Source: Burkholderiales bacterium
GTDB taxonomy: Bacteria > Pseudomonadota > Gammaproteobacteria > Burkholderiales > Burkholderiaceae_C
Direction of reading: 5' to 3'
Length of the DNA stretch: 11,374 nt
Assembly: GCA_011391855.1 (NCBI GenBank)
Contig: JAABPT010000468.1
Location: 1-11,374 of the forward strand
Position numbers and translations under genes: made by a program. The notes under the pieces are model-generated. The model had not been told where the DNA came from. It made no database searches and worked only from the letters and a program-made list of their open reading frames with translations. This document shows positions 1 through 5,914 of this stretch, one piece after another; the first letter of the stretch is position 1; every line of letters begins with the position of its first letter.

Positions 1-1
1 G

Positions 2-250
2 AACGACCGCGACGAGGGCCGCTATTTCGACGGCTTCGACGCCACCTGCCCGGTGCCCGAGGACTTCACCGCGGTGCAGGGCTCGCCCGCCGACCCGCTG
101 CTGGCTGCCGCCCTGCAGTTTGCCGACAGCGGCGCCTGCCCGGCGCCTTCGGCCGCCCTGGCGGTGCGCAAACACCGGCTGAACGCCGGCCCGGTGCGCG
201 CCGCGCCACGACAGGAAGGCGACGAACGCACGGGCCTGATCCCGCGCTGA
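2..250 (+). CDS. C-terminal end of an unrecognised protein (5' truncated by window edge)
   Basis: An open frame runs in from the left edge and stops at TGA 248-250, giving the last 82 residues of a protein that starts outside the window. It begins NDRDEGRYFDGFDATC and continues into an Ala/Pro-rich, then Arg-rich tail ending GLIPR. Third codon positions are strongly G/C, as in the neighbouring real genes. I do not recognise the family: there is no membrane segment or catalytic motif, and the last ~40 residues look like a disordered tail. The gene converges on guaC with only 31 bp between stop codons and no recognisable terminator there. An internal GTG at 53 would make a 65-residue protein, but the frame is open and equally coding-like upstream, so a truncated longer gene is more likely. 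Confidence 0.6.
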   Translation, partial: NDRDEGRYFDGFDATCPVPEDFTAVQGSPADPLLAAALQFADSGACPAPSAALAVRKHRLNAGPVRAAPRQEGDERTGLIPR

Positions 251-281
251 CAGTCTGCACGGGCCCAGGCCAGGCGTGGCA

Positions 282-1259
282 CTACATAAACAGGTGCTCG
301 CCGGCGTTCTCGCCGCCCAGGATCACGTAATTGACCTTCTTCAGGTCGGCCAGCACGCGCCCGCCGGCGTAGCTGATGGAGCTCTGCACGTCTTCGCGCA
401 TCTCGCGCAGCGTGTCGGCCAGGCGGCCCTTGATGGGCTCCAGGATGCGCTTGCCCTCCACGTGCTTGTACTCGCCCTTGTTGAAGTCGCTGGCCGAGCC
501 GTAGTACTCCTTGTACAGCTTGCCGTCAACCTCGACCGTGGTGCCCGGGCTTTCCTCGTGGCCGGCGAACAGCGATCCCACCATCACCATGGCGGCGCCG
601 AAGCGCACGCTCTTGGCGATATCGCCGTGGTGGCGGATGCCGCCGTCGGCGATGATGGGCTTGGTGGCCACGCGCGCACACCACTTCAGCGCACTGAGCT
701 GCCAGCCGCCGGTGCCGAACCCGGTCTTGAGCTTGGTGATGCACACCTTGCCGGGGCCCACGCCCACCTTGGTGGCATCGGCGCCCCAGTTTTCCAGGTC
801 GATCACGGCCTCCGGCGTGGCCACGTTGCCGGCGATCACGAAGGCCTGCGGCAGCCTGGCCTTGATGTGGGCGATGGCCTGGCGCACGCTGTCGGCGTGG
901 CCGTGCGCGATATCGATCGTGATGTAGTCGGCCCCCACGCCGTCGGCGGCCAGGCGGTCGATCACCGCGTAGTCGGCCGGCTTGACGCCCGAGCTGAGCG
1001 AGACGAACAGCCCCTTGTCGCGCATGCGCCGGGCGTACGCCACGCTGTCGAGGTCGAAGCGGTGCATGACGTAGAAGTGGCCGCTGGCCGCCAGCGCTTC
1101 GCTGATCGGCTCGTCGATCACCGTCTTCATATTGGCTGGCACCACCGGCAGCGCAAAGCGCCGGCCGCCGAATTCCACCGTGGGGTCGCATTCGCTGCGG
1201 CTGTCCACACGGCACTTGCGTGGCAGCAGCAGGATGTTGTCGTAGTCGAAGATTTCCAT
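282..1259 (-). CDS. guaC: GMP reductase
   Basis: Reduces GMP to IMP with NADPH, releasing ammonia, in cytosolic purine salvage. The 325 residues match the length of the shorter bacterial GMP reductases (Bacillus/Staphylococcus type) rather than the ~347-residue E. coli enzyme. It has the IMPDH/GMPR TIM-barrel signatures: SRSECD (20-25), the FVIAGNVATPEA strand-loop (140-151), and the GVGPGKVCITK loop with catalytic Cys173. After these come the phosphate-binding stretch ADGGIR (204-209), MVGSLFAGHEESPG (226-239) and the flap YKEYYGSAS (249-257). There is no CBS-domain insertion, which argues against IMP dehydrogenase. ATG 1259 starts MEIFDYDN, where the family normally starts; a GTG at 1292 would add 11 residues unlike the family. 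No good Shine-Dalgarno is visible. It diverges from the GGDEF-EAL gene. The call is near certain. Confidence 0.96.
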   Translation of the reverse strand: MEIFDYDNILLLPRKCRVDSRSECDPTVEFGGRRFALPVVPANMKTVIDEPISEALAASGHFYVMHRFDLDSVAYARRMRDKGLFVSLSSGVKPADYAVIDRLAADGVGADYITIDIAHGHADSVRQAIAHIKARLPQAFVIAGNVATPEAVIDLENWGADATKVGVGPGKVCITKLKTGFGTGGWQLSALKWCARVATKPIIADGGIRHHGDIAKSVRFGAAMVMVGSLFAGHEESPGTTVEVDGKLYKEYYGSASDFNKGEYKHVEGKRILEPIKGRLADTLREMREDVQSSISYAGGRVLADLKKVNYVILGGENAGEHLFM

Positions 1260-1310
1260 GACGGAGCCGCAGTCGGACGGGGTGGGGCGCACAGGGGGGC
1301 CGGGGCGGGA

Positions 1311-1316
1311 ATATTA
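1311..1316 (-). promoter_or_regulatory. Candidate -10 box of the guaC promoter
   Basis: On the minus strand this reads TAATAT, one of the few AT-rich hexamers in the 180-bp divergent region and a close match to TATAAT. Transcription would begin near 1304, leaving a leader of about 45 nt before the guaC ATG at 1259. The -35 position (about 1333-1339) has no good TTGACA match and falls in the palindrome at 1324-1337. The assignment rests on position and hexamer alone. Confidence 0.4.
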
Positions 1317-1323
1317 CGCGGGT

Positions 1324-1337
1324 GACCGCCGGCGGTC
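1324..1337. repeat. Perfect 14-bp palindrome GACCGCCGGCGGTC in the guaC / GGDEF-EAL intergenic region
   Basis: The sequence equals its own reverse complement with no central spacer. It begins 8 bp upstream of the guaC -10 candidate and would overlap the spacer and -35 region, which suits an operator. No T-run follows on either strand, so it is not an intrinsic terminator. Palindromes arise readily in DNA this GC-rich, so its function is unproven. Confidence 0.4.
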
Positions 1338-1439
1338 GGCCGCCGCAGCCGCAGGGGGTGCGGCCAGGTCGGGCGGCCGCCTCAAGTGCCCGGGCCGGCT
1401 GCCGACAACCACTGAAGCCATCTGCCCAACCTCCACCCC

Positions 1440-3332
1440 GTGAGCCGTCCACCTGCCCCCACCCGCCCCACGCTGAGCGATTTGGCGGCGCGTTTCCGGC
1501 GCTGGGTGGTCGACCGCTGGATCGACGACCGCTGGGTGCGCCGCGCCGAGGCCGAAAAACGCTTCCGTGCGCTGTTCGAGCATGTGTCCGAGGCCACGAT
1601 GCTGTGCAATGCGTCCGGCCAGGTGCTGGCCGCCAATGGTGCCGTGGCCAGCCTGTTTGCCGAGGCGCCGACGGCGCTGGTCGGCAAGCCGCTGACGCGC
1701 CGACTGGTGCAGCCCCCCGGCGGAGCGGGCGTGGCCAGTGGTCCCGACGCGCCCTTCGCGTTGCGCAATGGCGAGGCCATGTTGCAGCAGCACCAGGCCC
1801 CGGAGCGCCCGGTGGAAGTGCGCATGACCCGTTTGCCCGGCGCCGACGGCGGGCACTGGCTGGTGGCCTTTCGCGACAACGCCGACCGCCGCCAGACGCA
1901 GCAGCGGCTGTCGTTCATGGCCAATTTCGACAGCCTCACCGGCCTGCCCAACCGCACGCTGTTCCGCGACCGCCTGGCGCAGGCCATGGGGCGCGCGCAG
2001 CGATCAGGCCGGGCCATGGCGCTGATGTTCCTGGACCTCGACCGCTTCAAGGTCGTCAACGACAGCCTGGGTCACGAGACCGGCGACCGCCTGCTGCAGC
2101 ATGTGGCACAAACGCTCACGCGCTGCCTGCGCGACGTGGACTCGGTGGCGCGCATGGTCGACGCCGAACCCTTCACGCTGTCGCGCCTGGGCGGTGACGA
2201 ATTCACCGTCATCGCCGAAGGCATTGGCGGCGCCGAGGACGCGACGCTGGTCGCGAGCCGCCTGCTCGATGCCCTGACCGCCCCCTTCCGCACTGGCGAG
2301 GAAGAGATCGTCATCTCGGCCAGCATCGGCATCTCGATGTACCCCACCGACGACGTTGACCTGGACACGCTGGTGCGCCACACTGACATGGCCATGTACC
2401 GCAGCAAGTCGCTCGGCCGCGGCACCTACAGTTTCTTCAGCGACGACCTGAATGCCGCCGTCACGGCCCGCCTGTCGCTGGAAGGGGCGCTGCGCCGCGC
2501 CACCGAACGCAAGGAATTCCTGTTGCACTTCCAGCCCAAGGCCTGCCTGCGCACTGGCGCCATCACCGGGGTGGAGGCGTTGCTGCGCTGGCACTGCCCA
2601 GGCCAGGGGCTGGTGCCGCCGGACCGCTTCATCTCGGTGCTCGAGGACACCGGCATGATCCTGCCGGTGGGCGCCTGGGTCATCCGTGCCGCGTGCGCAC
2701 AGCTCAACGAGTGGGACCGCATGGGTCTGCCGCCACTGCGCATGGCGGTGAACCTGTCGGCGCGCCAGTTCAGGCACCTGTACCTGGCTTCGATGATCGA
2801 GGATACCTTGCGCGAGAACGAGATCGAACCGGGCCGGCTGGAGATCGAGCTCACCGAGTCGCTGCTGATGGAGGACAACGAGACCAACCGCGGCATGCTG
2901 CAGAGCTTCTCGCGCATGGGGGTGCGGCTGGCCATCGACGACTTCGGCACCGGACACTCGTCGCTGAGCTACCTGAAGCGCTTCAATATCGACACGCTCA
3001 AGATCGACAAGTCCTTCGTGCAGTCGCTGCCCTCCAGCGGCGAGGACCTGGCCATCAGCACTGCCGTCATCGCCATGGCGCGCAGCATGCAGATGAGCGT
3101 GGTCGCCGAGGGCGTGGAAACCGAGCCTCAGGCGCAGCTGCTGCGCGAACTGGGCTGCGACGAGATGCAGGGCTACCTGCTCAGCCGGCCGCTGCCGCCG
3201 CCCGACCTGGCTGCCTGGCTGCAAAAGCGTCTGCGCGCGGAGGAAACCGCCAAGATGTCGGTGGGCCGTGACATGGGCGATCCGCTGGAGCTGATGACGA
3301 TCGAAGAGACCGAGGCCGAAACGCCGGCCTGA
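1440..3332 (+). CDS. PAS-GGDEF-EAL cyclic-di-GMP synthase/phosphodiesterase
   Basis: A 630-residue signalling enzyme that could both make and degrade c-di-GMP. An Arg/Trp-rich helical N-terminus (1-37) is followed by a PAS-like sensor (~38-148) and a GGDEF domain (~158-335) with FLDLDRFKVVND (197-208), DSLGHETGD and GGDEF (251-255) intact. The EAL domain (~345-600) has EAL at 379-381, NLSARQF (438-444), ELTES (470-474), DDFGTG (500-505), KIDKSFV (521-527) and EGVET (557-561). All these catalytic and metal-binding motifs are kept, so neither half looks degenerate. There are no membrane segments, so it is probably cytosolic. An 11-residue insertion sits just before GGDEF (see findings). GTG 1440 is the only plausible early start, because an in-frame stop lies at 1413 and no other start codon precedes it; no Shine-Dalgarno is visible. 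It diverges from guaC. Confidence 0.95.
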   Translation: MSRPPAPTRPTLSDLAARFRRWVVDRWIDDRWVRRAEAEKRFRALFEHVSEATMLCNASGQVLAANGAVASLFAEAPTALVGKPLTRRLVQPPGGAGVASGPDAPFALRNGEAMLQQHQAPERPVEVRMTRLPGADGGHWLVAFRDNADRRQTQQRLSFMANFDSLTGLPNRTLFRDRLAQAMGRAQRSGRAMALMFLDLDRFKVVNDSLGHETGDRLLQHVAQTLTRCLRDVDSVARMVDAEPFTLSRLGGDEFTVIAEGIGGAEDATLVASRLLDALTAPFRTGEEEIVISASIGISMYPTDDVDLDTLVRHTDMAMYRSKSLGRGTYSFFSDDLNAAVTARLSLEGALRRATERKEFLLHFQPKACLRTGAITGVEALLRWHCPGQGLVPPDRFISVLEDTGMILPVGAWVIRAACAQLNEWDRMGLPPLRMAVNLSARQFRHLYLASMIEDTLRENEIEPGRLEIELTESLLMEDNETNRGMLQSFSRMGVRLAIDDFGTGHSSLSYLKRFNIDTLKIDKSFVQSLPSSGEDLAISTAVIAMARSMQMSVVAEGVETEPQAQLLRELGCDEMQGYLLSRPLPPPDLAAWLQKRLRAEETAKMSVGRDMGDPLELMTIEETEAETPA

Positions 3333-3383
3333 CCTCGATCGGCGCCGTGCCTCGGCCGTTGCGCCACCGGTGGACCCGGCTCC

Positions 3384-3389
3384 TAGAAT
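3384..3389 (+). promoter_or_regulatory. Candidate -10 box (TAGAAT) of a leaderless uvrD promoter
   Basis: TAGAAT lies 7 nt before the ATG at 3397, so transcription would start at or next to the A of the start codon. There is no Shine-Dalgarno before that ATG. A weak TTGCGC at 3359-3364 could be the -35 box, but the 19-bp spacing is long. The same TAGAATCCG nonamer precedes the DUF2782 gene in this window. The 64-bp gap after the GGDEF-EAL gene holds nothing else recognisable. Confidence 0.5.
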
Positions 3390-3396
3390 CCGGCGT

Positions 3397-5799
3397 ATGG
3401 ACGATGTGCCCGCCGTGCTTGCTGCCGACCCTGCCGCCGAACTTCCGCCGGGCGGCAGGCGGCTGCTCGAAGGGTTGAATCCGGAACAGCTGGCCGCGGT
3501 GACGCTGCCGGCGCAGCCGGCGCTGATCCTGGCCGGCGCCGGTTCCGGCAAGACGCGCGTGCTGACCACGCGCATCGCCTGGCTCATGCAGACCGGGCAG
3601 GTGTCGCCCGGCGGCGTGCTGGCCGTGACTTTCACCAACAAGGCGGCCAAGGAGATGCTGGCGCGGCTGTCCGCCATGCTGCCGGTGGCCGTGCGCGGCA
3701 TGTGGATCGGCACCTTTCACGGCCTTTGCAACCGTTTCCTGCGCGCGCACTGGAAACTGGCTGGGCTGGCGCAGGGCTTCCAGATCCTGGACAGCAGCGA
3801 CCAGCTCAGCGCCGTGAAGCGCGTCATCAAGGGCATGAACCTGGACGAAGAACGCTTCGTGCCCAAGCAGGTGACCTGGTTCATCGCCGGCAGCAAGGAA
3901 GAGGGCCAGCGGCCGCGCGACGTGGAGATCCGCGACGAGCAGACGCGCAAGCTGGTGGAGATCTACCAGGCCTACGAGGACCAATGCCAGCGCGAAGGCG
4001 TGGTCGACTTTGCCGAGCTGATGCTGCGTACCTACGAGCTGCTGCGCGACAACGACCCGCTGCGCGAGCACTACCAACACCGCTTCCGCCACGTGCTGGT
4101 CGACGAATTCCAGGACACCAACCGGCTGCAGTATGCGTGGCTGAAGATGTTCGCGCCGCCCGGCCGCCTGCCGCCCCAGGGTGTGTTCGCGGTGGGCGAC
4201 GACGACCAGAGCATTTACGCCTTCCGCGGCGCGCGCGTGGGCAACATGGCCGACTTCGAGCGCGAATACCGCGTGCAGCGCGTCATCAAGCTGGAGCAGA
4301 ACTACCGCAGCTTCGGCCACATCCTGGACAGCGCCAACGAACTGATCAGCCGCAATGCGCAGCGCCTGGGCAAGAACCTGCGCACCGACGCCGGCGCCGG
4401 CGAACCGGTGCGCGTATTCGAGGCCACCAGCGACTTTGCCGAGGCACAGTGGTTCCTGGAAGAGGCGCAGCAGTTGCATCGCGGCGGCCTGCCGCGCAGC
4501 GAGATCGCGCTGCTCTACCGCAGCAATGCGCAAAGCCGCGTCATCGAAAGCGCGCTCTTCAACGCCGGCGTGCCGTACCGGGTTTATGGCGGCCTGCGTT
4601 TCTTCGAGCGCGCCGAGATCAAGCACGCACTGGCCTACATGCGCTTGCTGGAGAACCCCAACGACGACACCAGCTTTTTGCGCGTGGTGAACTTCCCCAC
4701 CCGCGGCATCGGTGCGCGCAGCATCGAACTGTTGCAGGACGCGGCCAGGGCGAGCGGGCGCAGCCTGGTCCAGAGCGTGGGCGCGGTGGCGGGCAAGGCG
4801 GGTGCCAACCTGCAGGCCTTCGTGGCGCTCGTCGACGCCATGCGCGCCACCACGCAGGGGCTGACGCTGCGCGAAATCATCGACCACGTGCTGCAGCATT
4901 CAGGGCTGCTCGATTTCTACCGCACCGACCGCGAAGGCCAGGACCGCATCGAGAACCTGGAGGAGCTGGTCAACGCCGCCGAGAGCTTTGTCACCCAGGA
5001 AGGTTTCGGCAAGGACGCGGTGGCGCTGCCGGTGGACGAGCAGGGTGCTCCGGTTGGCGGCGCACCTCCCGCGCCCAACCCCACGACCGGCGTGGTGCCG
5101 CCGCCGGATGCGGAAACGGGCGAGATCATGTCGCCCCTGGCGGCCTTCCTCACCCACGCCTCGCTGGAAGCCGGCGACAACCAGGCGCAGGCGGGGCAGG
5201 ACGCGATCCAGCTCATGACCGTGCATTCGGCCAAGGGCCTGGAATTCGACGCCGTCTTCATCACCGGCATCGAGGAAGGCCTGTTTCCGCACGAGCAGAG
5301 CTTGTCCGACGCCGACGGCGTGGAAGAGGAACGGCGGCTGATGTACGTGGCCATCACGCGGGCGCGCCGCCGCCTGTACCTGAGCTTCAGCCAGACGCGC
5401 ATGCTGCACGGGCAGACGCGCTACAACGTGAAGAGCCGCTTCTTCGACGAGTTGCCCGACGCTTCGCTGAAATGGATCACACCGAAGCAGCAGGGCTTCG
5501 GCTCGGGCTATGCGCGCGAATACCAGCAGGCCTGGCAGCGCGGCAGCGGCCTCTCGGGCATCGTCGGCGCCGGGCGGGTGGAGCCCCGGGCGCCATCGCC
5601 GTCGATGGCCGCCGCGGCGCCGGTGCAGGGGCAGCAGGGTCTGCGCGTGGGCCAGACCGTGTTCCACACCAAGTTCGGCGAAGGCGTGGTCAACACGCTG
5701 GAAGGCCGCGGCGCCGATGCCCGCGCGCAGGTGCACTTCGGCCGCCACGGCAGCAAGTGGCTGGCGCTGGCCATCGCCAAGCTGACGCCGGTGGACTGA
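3397..5799 (+). CDS. uvrD: UvrD/PcrA-type DNA helicase II
   Basis: A superfamily 1A 3'-5' DNA helicase of 800 residues, acting in excision and mismatch repair and in clearing proteins from DNA. The motifs are in order: Q motif LNPEQ (27-31), Walker A GAGSGKT (47-53), Ia VTFTNKAAKEM (77-87), GTFHGL (105-110), motif II DEFQD (236-240, with F where many have Y), III GDDDQSIYAFRGA (267-279), IV LEQNYRS (299-305), V TVHSAKGLEFD (608-618) and VI YVAITRARRRLY (650-661). The last ~50 residues (GLRVGQTVFHTKFGEG onward) form the Tudor-like C-terminal module that binds RNA polymerase in PcrA/UvrD. A Pro/Gly-rich stretch at ~545-600 looks like a lineage-specific loop. ATG 3397 is preferred over GTG 3370 because the -10 candidate lies between them. 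uvrD versus pcrA or rep is a naming choice; the Tudor module makes Rep unlikely. Confidence 0.93.
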   Translation: MDDVPAVLAADPAAELPPGGRRLLEGLNPEQLAAVTLPAQPALILAGAGSGKTRVLTTRIAWLMQTGQVSPGGVLAVTFTNKAAKEMLARLSAMLPVAVRGMWIGTFHGLCNRFLRAHWKLAGLAQGFQILDSSDQLSAVKRVIKGMNLDEERFVPKQVTWFIAGSKEEGQRPRDVEIRDEQTRKLVEIYQAYEDQCQREGVVDFAELMLRTYELLRDNDPLREHYQHRFRHVLVDEFQDTNRLQYAWLKMFAPPGRLPPQGVFAVGDDDQSIYAFRGARVGNMADFEREYRVQRVIKLEQNYRSFGHILDSANELISRNAQRLGKNLRTDAGAGEPVRVFEATSDFAEAQWFLEEAQQLHRGGLPRSEIALLYRSNAQSRVIESALFNAGVPYRVYGGLRFFERAEIKHALAYMRLLENPNDDTSFLRVVNFPTRGIGARSIELLQDAARASGRSLVQSVGAVAGKAGANLQAFVALVDAMRATTQGLTLREIIDHVLQHSGLLDFYRTDREGQDRIENLEELVNAAESFVTQEGFGKDAVALPVDEQGAPVGGAPPAPNPTTGVVPPPDAETGEIMSPLAAFLTHASLEAGDNQAQAGQDAIQLMTVHSAKGLEFDAVFITGIEEGLFPHEQSLSDADGVEEERRLMYVAITRARRRLYLSFSQTRMLHGQTRYNVKSRFFDELPDASLKWITPKQQGFGSGYAREYQQAWQRGSGLSGIVGAGRVEPRAPSPSMAAAAPVQGQQGLRVGQTVFHTKFGEGVVNTLEGRGADARAQVHFGRHGSKWLALAIAKLTPVD

Positions 5800-5867
5800 C
5801 CCCCGTTCGTGGCTCGCCGCTGCGGCGCGGCAATGGTGTCCAGTCTGGGCTTGGCGCCACGGGCATG

Positions 5868-5890
5868 AAAAAGGGGCCCTTGCGGGCCCC
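5868..5890 (-). terminator. Rho-independent terminator of phoX
   Basis: On the minus strand, 25 nt after the phoX stop codon, the transcript reads GGGGCCC-GCAA-GGGCCCC followed by UUUUU. That is a perfect 7-bp all-G/C stem, a GNRA-type tetraloop and a T-run (plus-strand arms 5873-5879 and 5884-5890, A-run 5868-5872). On the plus strand no T-run follows the hairpin, so it should stop phoX transcription but not efficiently that of uvrD. The rest of 5800-5914 holds no other gene or clear signal. Confidence 0.9.
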
Positions 5891-5914
5891 AGGCATTGCG
5901 GTCGACGGCGTCGC

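Noticed and set aside
1260..1292. GTG 1292 as the guaC start
   Set aside because: It adds 11 residues absent from the family; MEIFDYDN at 1259 aligns with known GMP reductase N-termini.
276..1325. 349-codon open frame on the + strand opposite guaC
   Set aside because: Shadow of the GC-rich antisense codons; guaC matches a known family along its whole length, and this frame is rich in His/Ala/Val with no recognisable motif.
3370..3396. GTG 3370 as the uvrD start
   Set aside because: The added residues span the TAGAAT promoter candidate and resemble no helicase N-terminus; ATG 3397 fits better.
2004..4899. Very long open frames on the minus strand opposite the GGDEF-EAL and uvrD genes
   Set aside because: High GC suppresses stop codons in the antisense frames. 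The products are rich in Ala, His, Gln and Val without domains, while the sense genes have all family motifs.
5815..5827. CGCCGC-T-GCGGCG inverted repeat after uvrD as a uvrD terminator
   Set aside because: The centre is one base, so only a short stem with an unpaired loop can form, and no T-run follows.
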